From Paguma larvata (lineage: Eukaryota > Chordata > Mammalia > Carnivora > Viverridae), in the NCBI GenBank assembly GCA_030068075.1, contig CM057844.1, forward strand, positions 5,642,001 to 5,706,000: a DNA stretch of 64,000 bases, written 5' to 3'. Positions 36,395 to 47,071 of the stretch are shown here, piece after piece; the first letter of the stretch is position 1, and the number at the start of each line of letters is the position of its first letter. The translations under genes were made by a program, and so were the position numbers. The notes under the pieces are model-generated. The model made no database searches. It was not told the DNA's origin and worked only from the letters and a program-made list of their open reading frames with translations.

Positions 36395-36485
36395 TCATGG
36401 GATCTGGACTCAGTTCTACTGGTAACAGATCGTGTGACTTTGGGCCAGGCATGTTCCCTGAGTTTCACAGTGCCTTTGTTTATGA
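36395..36485 (+). repeat. MIR fragment
   Basis: The run GATCTGGACTCAG...GTGTGACTTTGGGCCAGGCATG matches the tRNA-proximal MIR core (TGTGACCTTGGGCAAGTCAC). Confidence 0.5.
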
Positions 36486-36799
36486 AATTTGAGATCTTGA
36501 AATTGATGGTCTTGAAATATTAGCTTCTGGTATTTGTTTCCCTCCCTTGATTATAGAAATAATACACGTTCATTGTAATAACACATGATTCATCCAGAGG
36601 ATGAGTGGCAAAGGGGAGGCCCATCACACCAGGAGAAGTGGGAAGCATGGGAGGGATGGGTGTCTGAAGCACGAGATGAAAGGCCTGGGAGAGAAGCCAG
36701 GCATGAGCATTAAACTCGATCCTCCAGCAGTTGACTAGAAGGAAGAGACAGAATAGGGCCTCTTCAAACAATTCCTTATGGCATAGCAGACTCTGAGCA

Positions 36800-36925
36800 G
36801 GTCGACCAGAGGAAGAGCATTAGGCCAAGAGCCAGGAGACACGTCCCACTCCATTGCTGAACTGGTTTTGTGACTTTGGGCAGGTGACTGAACTTCCCTG
36901 AGTTTCCATTTCTTCATTGGTAACA
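36800..36925 (+). repeat. MIR element
   Basis: The run AGAGCCAGGAGACACGTCCCACTC...TGTGACTTTGGGCAGGTGACTG...CTGAGTTTCCATTTCTTCATTGG preserves the MIR core well. Confidence 0.65.
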
Positions 36926-38134
36926 CGTAAACAAAGCAGGGTTGGGACAGTAAAAGGGATCACGAAGGCTGTTGGCAAGCCCAAAAGCATGTACAGGGGC
37001 CAGTTACTGTCAAGTCAGGGGAAAGGAGGCCCCTCCCATCTTTGCCTTTATTGTATTTCCTTCACAAGTATTAGGGCAGTTATATTAGGGACTCTGTGCA
37101 CAGCAGCTTTCCTCACCTGTTATCTTGTTCCTCCCTTGAAAATCACATGGTGGTGAGGCATAGGTTAAAGCAGACAAGGCTATAAGAACAAATGTCAGGT
37201 ACATCATGAGGCGACAAGTATAGGCATGTGGACTCAATCAGAATTGGGTCCATCTCACCGGGAAAACAATCTCATCCAACAGTTCTTGCTGGAATCCTAC
37301 TCTTAATAAACAGGTTGGTCCACTTAAGTCTAGATCAAAAATTATGGCGGAGGCCTCACAGGCCCACCAATCTGACCAGCTTGTGTTGTCAAGTCATTGA
37401 GTGGAGTTACAGGACAAGACGAGAAGGCTTGGGTGAGATCCCCGGGGACCCAGTTTATGGAGTGGGTGAGGTGACACCCCCAGCATCAGCTCTAAACCCA
37501 GAGCCATAACCCACATTGGAAAAACGGACACTGAAATGTAGGGTGTGGCAAGACATGCTGGGCTATCCAATCCCCCAGGCCACAAACAGTGTCAAACCTG
37601 TCTGCAATGGTCTTATCTAGGCTATCACTCTACATTTTTCCATGTTTGGGAGTGTGATTTCCCCTAATCATAAGGGGAAAGAGACTTGAATGGAAACAGC
37701 CAGCTCCAGGCCCCAGGATGATGCCCAATGGGGAAGGGAGTGGCTACACCCACAATCCTCCCCGAAGTGCTGTGAAATTCCCCTGCTTTTCACAACATCC
37801 ACTGCCCCAAAGACCCCACTCCATCTTCATGTTCTCCCAGGACCAAATTGCCCATTAAACACATTCCCTCCTCCTAGCACTTATTTATTCATTTAATTTT
37901 TTTTCCAAACAGAAATCCCTTTTATCTAATACACAATCATTGCAGGAAAATTGTTTTTCCAAACAGATAGATGTAGTATAGTCCCCATCCTGTTTCCACC
38001 CATAATTCTACTTTTCTTGCTCCCTCACTATTTATAGTTTGGAATATATCTTTCCAGAATTATTTTTTCCCTGACTTTGGGGGGTTTACGTGATACATAT
38101 GCACAGGTCTTAAGTGGACATCTTTATAAATTTG
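36926..38134. other. Unannotated
   Basis: No gene or named repeat was found. The frame 37228-37509 (93 codons) has no recognisable domain. Confidence 0.35.
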
Positions 38135-38320
38135 TATACATGTTTACACCTACACACCAAGATTCAAAAACTGCCTGCCCCCCAGAAGCCTCTATCTTGT
38201 CTTTTCCCAGTTATACCACCAAAGAAAACCACTGTCCTGACTTCTATCCTCATATTTAGTTTTACTTGTTTGAACTTCATATAAATGCAACCACATGATA
38301 TGTACTCTTTGGTGCCCAAT
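38135..38320 (-). mobile_element. Old L1 fragment (antisense)
   Basis: The run GCCCCCCAGAAGCCTC, CCACTGTCCTGACTTCTATC, AACTTCATATAAATGCAACC, ATGATATGTACTCTTTGGTG matches the reverse complement of an old L1 3' region, of the same type as at 31625. Confidence 0.55.
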
Positions 38321-38500
38321 TTTTCTTTTCCTTTCCTTCTCCTTCTTTCTTTCCTTCTCATTCTTTCTCCCTCTTCCTTTTTTTTTTCCCTTAAATATAC
38401 TTAAAGAAGTAGACATTATCCTTTCTATTAATTTATCCCTCTTTGCAGGATTCTTAATATATAATATTCTCTCTCTCTCTTTCTCCTCTCTCTGTCTCGT
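38321..38500. repeat. Polypyrimidine tract
   Basis: The stretch contains long C/T runs (TTTTCTTTTCCTTTCCTTCT and similar, then CTCTCTCTCTCTTTCTCCTC). The opposite strand encodes artefactual Lys/Arg/Glu-rich frames. Confidence 0.75.
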
Positions 38501-38674
38501 ATTTCCCCCCAGTAGACTTGCAGGCTCTTCCAGGACTCAGGGCTCCTCCAGGTATCTAAAATTTGAGAGTAGCCCCAGACTCTTGTAGCTACTAGGGAAC
38601 ATGCCCTTTCTCTGTGAAAGGTGGAGAAACAAAACATAGCAAGCTCTGCTACTTTCTATCTTGTCTGTTGACCT

Positions 38675-40776
38675 GAATATATGATCTCATCAGAAGCCAT
38701 GCAGGTCAGAAGGCAGTGGGATAACGTATTCAAAGTTCCAAAAGAAAAGCTCTGTCACCCAAGAATTCTATATCCAGTAACACTGTCCTTCAAGAATTAA
38801 GTAGAAGTCAAAATACTTCCAGATAGATAAAAACTGAGAGAATTATTGCTACCAAAACTGCACTACAAAAAATACCAAGGAGAGTCCTTCTGGTTGAAAT
38901 GAAAGGACACTAGATGGCCACTTGAATCCACATGAAGAAATAAAGAACACCAGTAGAGATAACTACACAGAAAAATATAAAGGGCCATACAAAAGTATTT
39001 TTGTTTGAAATAGTATTTTTCTCCTATCTGATTTAAAACACAATTGCATAAAACACTAACTGTAAAACTGTGTTGGGCTTATAGCATATAAAGAACATTT
39101 TATAAAGATAATATGGTCAATCCACCAAGGAGACATACAATATGCACCAAACAACACAGCCCCAAAATACATGTAGCAAAAACTGACTGAACTGAAGGGA
39201 GACATATAAATTCAACAATAACAGTTGCAGATTTCAATACCTATTTTTAATAATTAGTAGAATTGGAAGATAAACAAAGAAATAGAAGACTCAAACAACA
39301 CTATGAACCAAGCAGACTTAACAGATAGCTGTAGAACACTCCACCCAAACAGCAACAGAATACACATTCTTCTTAAGGGCACACTGAACATTCTCCAAGA
39401 CAGATCATATCCTAGGCCACAAAAGAAGCCTTGACAAATTCAAAATGATTAAAATCATACAAATATCTGATCACAATAGATAAATTAGAAATCAACTGCA
39501 GGAAAATTGGGAAATTCCTTTATATTAAACTGACAATTTAATTAAACAACTAAATTAAACAATACATTCAAGTAACCAATGGATCAAAGAATAAATCATA
39601 AAGGAAATTATAAAATACTTTGAGATGAAAAAAAATACAACATACTAAAACTAGTGGGATGCAGCTAAGACAGTGCTTAGCTAGAGATTTATAGCTCTAA
39701 AATGGTTATATTAAAATATAATTTCAAATATAATTGGATTTCAAATTCAAAATATAACACTTCACCTCAAGAATTTTTCTTTGAGAGAGAGAGTGAGAGC
39801 ACATGAGTGGGGGTGGGGCAGAGGCAGAGGGAGAGAGAGAACCATAAACAGGCTCCATGCCAAGCGCAGCACCAGATACAGGGTTCAATCTGATGACCAC
39901 GAGATCTTGACCTGAGCCGAAATCAAGAGTCAGATGCCTGACCAAATGAGCCACACAGGTTCCCTAAGAATTTTTTTTAAATAGCAAACTAAACCCAAAA
40001 TAAGTGGAAGGAAAGAAATAAAGATTAGAATGGAAATCAATGAATTAGAGAACAGAAAAATTGAGATCAGTCAAAAAAAACAAAAGTTTCTTTAAGAAGA
40101 TAAATAAAACTGACAAATCTTTAGTTAGACTGAACTAGAAAAAAGAAAGAGGTCTCAAATTACTAACATCAGGATGAAAGAGGAGACGTCACTATTTACT
40201 TTACAGAAATAAAAAGAATTACAATAGAATACTATGAACATATACCAACAAATTGGATAATGTAGATGGAAGGGCAAACTCCCAGGAAGACACAAACTCC
40301 TGAAACTGACTCAGGAAGAAAGAAAATCTGAATAGATCTATAACAAATAAAGACACTGAATTAGAAAAACAAACAAACAAACTAACTAACTAAAAACCCC
40401 AAACTACTACCCACAATAAGCCTAGGACCTGATGACATCACTGATGAATTCTACCAACTGTTTAAAGAAGAATTAACACTGATCCTTCACAAGCTCTTCC
40501 AGAAAAGATGAGGAACACTATCTAACTCATTCTATGAGGCTGCATTATGTGATATCAATACCAGACAAAGTTATCATAAGAAAACTACAGATCAATATCC
40601 TTTATAAATATAGCTGTAAAAACCCTCAACAAAATAATAGCAAATATAAAACCATTTTATATTTAAAATTTTCTATTTAAATCCAGCAACATATAAAAAG
40701 GTTTAAATACCATGACCAAGGGGGATTCAACTCCAGAATGCAAGGTTAGTTCAACATATAAAAATCTATCAATGCA
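38675..40776 (+). mobile_element. Outer old L1, part 1 (end of ORF1 and 5' ORF2)
   Basis: The segment begins GAAGCCATGCAGGTCAGAAGGCAGTGGGAT, follows with CCAAGAATTCTATATCCAG (end of ORF1), then EN and RT-linker sequence such as CACACTGAACATTCTCC and CCTAGGACCTGATGACATC. Numerous stops and indels interrupt it. SINE copy 17 lies inside at 39779-39965. It continues at about 41590. Confidence 0.75.
39779..39965 (-). mobile_element. CAN-SINE, copy 17 (antisense, in L1)
   Basis: The plus strand ends GAGCCACACAGGTTCCCT and the SINE is flanked by AAGAATTTTT on both sides. The body is diverged. Confidence 0.88.
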
Positions 40777-41589
40777 CAAGCGTTGACAAGGAGGTAGGAG
40801 AAAAGGGAACCCTTGTGCATTGCTGATGGGAATGTAAATTAATGCAATCACTATGGAAAACACTATGGGAATTCTTCAAAAAAGTAAAAAAATAGAACTA
40901 CCACATTATCCAGCAATCCAACTTCTGGGTATATATCCAAAGGAAATGAAAACAGGATATTAAAGAGATATCTGTACTCACTGCAGAATTATTCACAATA
41001 GCCAAGGCATAGAAACAACCAAAGTTCCATCAGTGGATGAATGGATAAAGAAGATTTGGTATATTTATGAAATGAAATATTACTCAGTCATAGAAAACAG
41101 GAAATACTGTCATTTGCAACAGCATAGACAGACCTTGAGGGCATTACACTAAGTAAAATGAATGAGAAAAAGACAAATACTACATGATATCACTTATATG
41201 TGATTTCTTTCTTTTTTTTTTAAATCAAATTCATAGAAATAGAGAGTACAAAAGTGGTTGCCAGGGGCTGGGGATTGGAGAAATTAGGAGAAAGTTGGTA
41301 AGAGAGTATAAACTTTAAGCTATAAGGTGAATAAAATCTGAGGACCTAATATATAACATGATGACTATAGTTGAAAACCCTGTACTGATAACTGAAATTT
41401 GCTAAGAGACAGAACTTAAATGTTCACACTTCTAGAAAGAAAAAAGATAAATATGTATGGTGACGGATGTGTTAATTAAACGAGAGGAATCCTTTCAGAA
41501 TATATACATATATCCAATAATTGTGATGGGCACTTTAAATATCTTACAGTTTTACTTGTCAATTATATCTCAATAGAGCTGAAAAAACA
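40777..41589 (+). mobile_element. Inner L1 3' end inserted in the outer L1
   Basis: It begins GTTGACAAGGAGGTAGGAG and passes CCCTTGTGCATTGCTGATGGG (the Cys/His region), CCATCAGTGGATGAATGG and the 3' UTR words GGTTGCCAGGGGCTGGGG and GATGTGTTAATTAA. It ends TTATATCTCAATAGAGCTGAAAAAACA. The 5' side is truncated. The outer L1 matches ORF2 order on both sides, so this is a nested insertion. Confidence 0.7.
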
Positions 41590-41818
41590 TCGGTATACTA
41601 TATAAATAAAATAAATGACAAAAATATATGATCATCTCAATAGATACAGACAAAATTTAATCCATGGTAAAAATATTCAACAGACTAGGAAAAAAAGGGG
41701 ATTTCCTCAACCTCATAAAGAGCCTCCATAAAAAATCCACAGCTAACATCATCCACTATAGGGAAAGATTAAAAGTTTCCCCCTTAAGACCAAAAACAAG
41801 ACAAGGATGTCTGTTCTT

Positions 41819-42037
41819 TTTTTTTTAATTTTTTAACGTTTATTTATTTTTGAGAGACATACAGACAGAGTATGAGCAAGGGACGGGCAGAGAGAGAGGG
41901 AGATACAGAATTTGAAGCAGACTCCAGGCTCTGAGCCATCAGCACAGAGCCCGACGCGGGGCTCGAACTCACAGACCGTGAGAGCATGACCTGAGCCGAA
42001 GTTGGCCACTTAACCAACTGAGCCACCCAGGCGCCCC
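41819..42037 (-). mobile_element. CAN-SINE, copy 18 (antisense, in L1)
   Basis: This is a complete antisense SINE ending GAGCCACCCAGGCGCCCC. An exact 16-bp target duplication AAGGATGTCTGTTCTT flanks it (41803-41818 and 42038-42053). CpGs survive in CCCGACGCGGGGCTCG, which suggests a young copy. Confidence 0.96.
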
Positions 42038-42529
42038 AAGGATGTCTGTTCTTGCAACTTCTACCCAACATTGTAGAGGAGGTTCTAGCAAAGACAATTA
42101 GGTAATAAAAAGAAATAAAAAGCATGCCGACTGGAAAGAAAGAAGTAAAACTATCTCTATTCCCAGATGACAACGTCTTGTACACAAAAAATGCTAAGGA
42201 ATCTACAAAACAAATCAGAACCAATAAAGAAGTTTAGCAAGTTTGCAGGATAGAGGATCAATCAATACACAGAAATTAATTGTATTTTTATACGTTAGCA
42301 ATTAAAATGAAATGAAGAAAATGAAGCCACTAAGAAAGCATCAAAGAGAATAAACTACGTAGGAATAAACTGAACAAAGGAAGTGTAAGGCTCATATGGT
42401 GAAAACTACAAAACACCCTTGAAGGAAATTTAGGAAAATGGAAACAAAAGGAAAGATAGTCCATGTTCAAGGTGTAAGATAATAAGATGTCCCTTACTCT
42501 CTAAATTGATCTATATATTCAACACAATC

Positions 42530-42672
42530 CTTTCCTTCCTTCCTTCCTTCCTTCCTTCCTTCCTTCCTTCCTTCCTTCCTTCCTTCCTTCCTTTCTTTCT
42601 TTCTTTCTTCCTTCCTTCCTTCCTTCCTTCCTTCCTTCCTTCCTTCCTTCCTTCCTTCCTTTCTTTCTTTCA
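42530..42672. repeat. Long (TTCC)n microsatellite at a SINE tail
   Basis: About 140 bp of nearly pure TTCC/CTTT repeats: a TTCC block, a short CTTT block near 42592-42608, and a second TTCC block. It sits where the A-rich tail of antisense SINE copy 19 should be, so on the SINE strand it is (GGAA)n. Confidence 0.95.
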
Positions 42673-42880
42673 TTTTACATTTATTTATTTTTGAGACACA
42701 TAGAGACAGAGAACAAGTGGGGTAGGGGCAGAGAGAGAGGGAGATACAGAATCCGAAGCAACTCCAGGCTCCGAGCTGTCAGCACAGAGCCCATGCACAG
42801 CTCGAGTCCATGAACCAACCGTGAGATTAAGACCTGAGCCGAAGTTGGACGCTCAACCGACTGAGCCACCCAGGCACCCC
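42673..42880 (-). mobile_element. CAN-SINE, copy 19 (antisense, microsatellite tail)
   Basis: The body runs from TTTATTTATTTTTGAGACAC to GAGCCACCCAGGCACCCC. A short ACACAA word flanks the body plus tail (42522 and about 42882), consistent with a target duplication inside the outer L1. Confidence 0.92.
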
Positions 42881-43568
42881 GACACAAAATGCTTTTTGTA
42901 GAAATCGCCAAAATGCAAGGAATGCAGAATAGCCAAAACAATCTTGATAAAGAATAAAATTGGAGGACTCAACTTTGAATTTGAAACTTCCTGGTTTCAA
43001 AAATTACTACAAAGCTACAATACAAATCGCATATCTGATAACAGACTTGTATTCAGACTTTACTTAAAAGTTTGCACAACTGTAACAATAAAAGGATAAA
43101 TCAACCAATTTAAAAATGAGGAAAGAATCTGAACAGACCTTTCTCCAAAGAAGATATACAAATAGTTAATAAGCACATGAAAAGATGTTTGGTGTCATTA
43201 GTCATTAAGGAAATGTAAACCCATACCACAATGAGATACAACTTCATACCCACTGGGATGGCCACAGTAAGAATGAGGGATAAAAACTGTGCTGAGGATC
43301 TGGAGAAACTGGAACCCTCACACATTTCTGGTGGGGTCGTAAAATGATGCAAACACTAACCAGTTTGGTAATTTCTCAAAAAATTAAGCATAAAGTTCCC
43401 CTATTGAACCACCAATTCCACTCGTAGGTATATACCCAAGAGAACTGAAAACCCATGTCCACACAGAAGCTGGCACATGAATGTTGATGCCAACATGGTT
43501 CATAATAACCAAAAAGAGGAAATAATCAGAATGTCCATCAGTTGATGAGCGGATAAATAAAATGGGGT

Positions 43569-44010
43569 ACAGTAGTCCCCCGCCCCACCTCATCCTTGAT
43601 TAACTTTCTGTGGTTTCAATTACCTTAAGTCTACCATGGTCTCGAAGCAGATGATCCTCCTTGTGACTATCATCAGGCCAACAGCAGCCTACATCACCTC
43701 ATTCAGCTCATCATGAAGGCATATTATCAACTCACATCATCACAAGAAGAGTAGAGTACCACAAGATACTTTAAGAGAGAGATCACATTCACATTACTTT
43801 TATTACAGTATATTTCTGGAATTGTTCAATTTTATTATTGATTATTGTCATTAATCTTTTACTGTGCCTAATTTATAAATTAAACTTTATCATAGGTGTG
43901 TATGTATAGAGAAAACATAGTACATATAAAGTTCAGAACTATCCACAGTTTCAGGCATCCACTAGGGGTCTTGGAATGTATCACCCATAGGTAAGAGGGG
44001 ACTACTATCT
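43569..44010 (+). mobile_element. Tigger-family DNA transposon relic, inserted in L1
   Basis: It starts CAGTAGTCCCCCGCCCC and ends AAGAGGGGACTACT, which are terminal inverted repeats, with a TA just before the left end. The 3' half (TTTATAAATTAAACTTTATC, CAGGCATCCACTAGGGGTCT) matches the nonautonomous Tigger (pogo/Tc1-like) elements I recall. No transposase frame survives. The host L1 reads continuously on both sides. Confidence 0.8.
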
Positions 44011-44405
44011 ATCCATACAATGAAATATTATTTAGCTATAAAGAAGAATGAAGCACTAATATATGCTACAACATAGATGAACCTTCAAAACATATTACGC
44101 TAAGCAAAAGAAGACAGATATCAAAAGTCACATATTATATGATTCCATTTATATAAAATGTCCAGAATAGGTAAATCCACAGGGAAATAGATTGATGGTT
44201 GCCAGTGACTGGGAGAAAAGAGGAATGGGAAGTGACTGCTAATGGTTATGGGGTTTCTTTCTGGGGTGATGGAAACATTTTGTGATTAGACAGTGGTAAT
44301 GGTTGCAAAACTTTGTGTATATACTGAAAACCACTAAATTGTATGCTTTCAAAGGGTGAATTTTATGCCATGTGGATCATATCTCAATTTTTTGAAAGTA
44401 GGAAA
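44011..44405 (+). mobile_element. Outer old L1, part 3 (3' end)
   Basis: The run TCCATACAATGAAATATTATT, GATTCCATTTATATAAAATG, GGTTGCCAGTGACTGGG is the L1 3' end, resuming after the Tigger element. The last part reaches the 3' UTR. Confidence 0.7.
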
Positions 44406-44687
44406 AAAGTTATGGTCTTATTAAAGTCACTGGACTTGATTGAGGAAATGATTTACCCTTGACTGAGTAAATTAGTTAAGTAATCATAGCATCTATTTCC
44501 CCAGGGCATCCATCTATTCTTCAAAATATAGAGAAAATGCTGCTCCATGTAGTATGACAAGACTAAGACTGACAATGAAGAATTTGTTATTTTAAAAATA
44601 AGTTAGAAGGTAGCTAGCAAAAACTACTTCGTATTAAAAGAAGAACAAAACAGCCTCCCAATGAGAGAAGGTGTGATTTTCTTTTCT

Positions 44688-44902
44688 TTTTAATGTTCAT
44701 TTATTTTTGAGAGAGAGAGAGAGAGAGAGAGCGTGAGTAGGGGAGGGGCAGAGAGAGAGGGAGACACAGAATCCCAAGCAGGCTCCAGGCTCTGAGCTGT
44801 CAGCACAGAGCCTGATGCAGGGCTCGAATTCATGAACCATGAGATCATAACCTGAGCTGAAGTTGGATGCTTAACTAACTGAGCCACCCAAGAGCCTCGT
44901 TG
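44688..44902 (-). mobile_element. CAN-SINE, copy 20 (antisense)
   Basis: The SINE includes a (GA)n run, a GGGCTCGAATTCATGAACC B-box region and GAGCCACCCAAGAGCCTC at the head side. The flanks TGTGATTTTCTTTTC and TGTGATTTTATTTTC form a target duplication with one change. Confidence 0.93.
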
Positions 44903-45377
44903 TGTGATTTTATTTTCAAGCTAAAATCTCTGCAGGTTTTTTGGCAAAACAAAATCAAACCAAAACTTGATTTTTGTAAAGTTACTGTTTTCGGTCTGCT
45001 GAATAAAGTCTTTCTTTTTCTTCCCCTCATCCAATTCAATATACATTTCATACAAATATATAAATAATCAAACCAGATGAAAATATAGGCATATATCTCT
45101 TTCATCTCTGAATAGGAAAGAGCATTGTCAGCATACACTCCCTTCCAGGAAAAAAAAAAAAGAATCAAAAGGAAAAGATGGATAAATTTAATTACAGTAA
45201 AAAATTACATATTATACATCAACACAATATAAACACAATTAAAAGGCAAGTAAAAGGATGGTTTAACATTTGCTAGGATTTTGACAAAAGATAACACAAC
45301 TAACTTATAATTCATTCACATAAATCAATAAAAAATTCTAAAATCCCAACAGTGAAATCTGCAGAAGTTATGAACAG

Positions 45378-45380
<3 letters not shown>
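44903..45380. other. Unannotated, AT-rich
   Basis: I see nothing recognisable. An A run lies at about 45150-45161. Confidence 0.35.

Positions 45381-45381
<1 letters not shown>

Positions 45382-45428
<47 letters not shown>
45382..45428. repeat. (AC)n microsatellite
   Basis: About 23 uninterrupted AC units, followed by a short imperfect extension to about 45443. Likely length-polymorphic. Confidence 0.95.
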
Positions 45429-45433
<5 letters not shown>

Positions 45434-45717
45434 TCACACACACAAAGCCACAGGATAGAAAAGATCTGTGGTTAATTTGAAACTGTTGAAATTTCCTACT
45501 AGAAAAAATGCAAATTGAACTGACAATAAAAAGCTGTTTCTCACTTATGAAATTAACCAACGTTAGGAAAGAGATAATGCTAAAATTTGTTGATATCTCA
45601 GTGCCTTTATTTTCCCCTGAGGCATTTTAATTTTCTTTGAACAGTTCCTCATGGTTTTTCAGTTAAATTCGTTCTCAAGTATTTCCTTTTTTGCTGCTAT
45701 TACATGTAAATACTTTG

Positions 45718-45885
45718 GACTCAGAATCCCTAACTGGTTAAAACTCCAGCTCTGTAATTTACCGTTTGTGCACATGTGTTTGCATGCATGTTTGTGTGTA
45801 TATGTGTGCACACGTATGGTGTATGTTCTATTACTTAACCTCTCTGAGGCTCAATTTCCACATCTGTAAAACGGGGGAAAATAAA
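45718..45885 (+). repeat. MIR with an internal TG-rich expansion
   Basis: The MIR core GGACTCAGAATCCC...CTGTAATTTACC is split from its second half (ACTTAACCTCTCTGAGGCTCAATTTCCACATCTGTAAAACGGGG) by about 60 bp of alternating TG/CA-rich sequence at 45765-45825. Confidence 0.65.
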
Positions 45886-46079
45886 GCTTTAAGAAAAATA
45901 TCTGCACATGACAAGCAACCAACGACAGTAATAATAGTGGGGCAGTCATGATGATGCCCAATATCTTTCGATTCCTCTAAAACAAGTAACTATTGTTTGC
46001 ATCTCAGGTGGAGAGCAAGACCCTGAAGCAGAGTCACAGTGGGGAAGACCCATACTTTTAGCAGGTATGTGATGTGGGT

Positions 46080-46195
46080 GGAGATAATAATACCTACCAT
46101 AAGGATGTGTGATTGAATTGGCTGAAGTATGCAATATACCAAGCATGCACTAATAATATAGGAGTTGTCAATATTATTATTTTTATTAATTATAA
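46080..46195 (+). repeat. MIR 3' half
   Basis: The run GATAATAATACCTACCATAAGG...AGGAGTTGTCAATATTATTATT matches the MIR 3' half. Confidence 0.5.
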
Positions 46196-46270
46196 ACCCC
46201 AGACACTGTCTGACTCAGAACATTCAAGACCTGCCCTAGAGTATCATTTTCTTAGAAATAAATTATCAGA

Positions 46271-46622
46271 TCTTCTTTATCCATTTGTCAGTTGATGGGC
46301 ACTTGGTCTCTTTCCATGATTTGGCTATTGTCAAAAGTGCTGCAAGACAGATACTATATGTTTCCACGCATAGGTGGATTTTGAGAGACTAAGCAAAAAC
46401 CAGGGGGGAAGGGAAGAGGGGAAAGGAAAAAAAGACACAGAGAGGGAGGGAGATAGAACATAAGAGACTCTCAAAGACTAAGAACAAACTGAGGGTGAGG
46501 GGGGTGAGGGAGGCGGGAGAGGGGGTGACGGGCATTAAAGAGGGCACGCGTTGGGATGAACACTGAGTGTTATATATAAACCAATTTGGAAATAAACTAT
46601 TAAAAATAAAAAAAATTTAAAA
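46271..46622 (+). mobile_element. Young L1 insertion with 5' inversion (twin priming)
   Basis: A 17-bp duplication AGAAATAAATTATCAGA (46254-46270 and 46623-46639) flanks the insert. Bases 46271-46343 are the reverse complement of the segment at about 60094-60165 of the full-length L1. Bases from 46344 run forward and match from about 60288 to the tail. About 120 bp of source sequence between the two pieces is missing. The forward part includes the G-rich 3' UTR and AATAAACTATTAAAAATAAA tail. This is the classic outcome of twin priming. The insert encodes no protein. Confidence 0.92.
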
Positions 46623-46639
46623 AGAAATAAATTATCAGA

Positions 46640-46748
46640 GACACAGGTCGGAATTCCATCTCAGCTGTGTGACCCTGTGCAAGTTACTTCCTTGTGTCTC
46701 GGTTTCTTCACCTGCAAAATGGAGATGATAATACTACTATCATCAGAC
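46640..46748 (+). repeat. MIR, left part (split by LTR)
   Basis: The run CATCTCAGCTGTGTGACCCTGTGCAAGTTACTTCC...CTGCAAAATGGAGATGATAATA is a good MIR core. Its 3' end continues after 47072. Confidence 0.65.
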
Positions 46749-46753
46749 AGTAT

Positions 46754-47068
46754 TGTGCTAGTCTGGGGCCTCTGAGATGTAGACACCAAGACAGGATCAA
46801 TTGTGTGAAGATTTTATTAGGGAATATGCCTATGGGGGAGATGGAAAGGGAGCTTGGGGAGGCTGGGAAATCCATGGGGAAGGGTGAAGGAGACAGAGAG
46901 CCATGGAGGCAGTGACAGCTGTCATAGAAGTTCTGGGTCTCAGGAATGGGCCTGCCTTAATATCCCTGCAGGTGCAGTCCCTACCTGGGAAATTCAGGAA
47001 TGATTACAAAGTACGGCAGTTGGTTCCTTGGTCAACCACGCCCCCTTTGGTTGGAAGTCAGCCACACA
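46754..47068. mobile_element. Inferred solo LTR inserted in a MIR
   Basis: The segment begins TGTGCTAGTCTGGGGCC and ends AGTCAGCCACACA, so it has TG/CA ends. It is flanked by AGTAT (46749-46753) and AGTGT (47069-47073), a 5-bp duplication with one change. MIR sequence continues on both sides in register. The family is not recognised and no coding sequence is present. Confidence 0.45.
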
Positions 47069-47071
47069 AGT

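Larger units (their letters stand above)
41590..43568 (+). mobile_element. Outer old L1, part 2 (RT and C-terminal ORF2)
   Basis: The run GATCATCTCAATAGATACAG, ACAGCTAACATCATCCACTA, CTCTATTCCCAGATGACAAC (the RT active-site region, mutated) and AGGAATAAACTGAACAAAGG follows L1 ORF2 order, with many stops. SINEs 18 and 19 interrupt it at 41819-42037 and 42530-42880. Confidence 0.75.

Noticed and set aside
38192..38416. Lys/Arg/Glu-rich minus-strand frame
   Set aside because: It is a translation of the polypyrimidine tract on the opposite strand.
41844..42224. 126-codon minus-strand frame
   Set aside because: It is made of antisense SINE copy 18 plus flanking antisense L1, so it is not a gene.
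42506..42694. Phe/Leu/Pro/Ser-rich frame of 62 codons
   Set aside because: It is a translation of the TTCC microsatellite.
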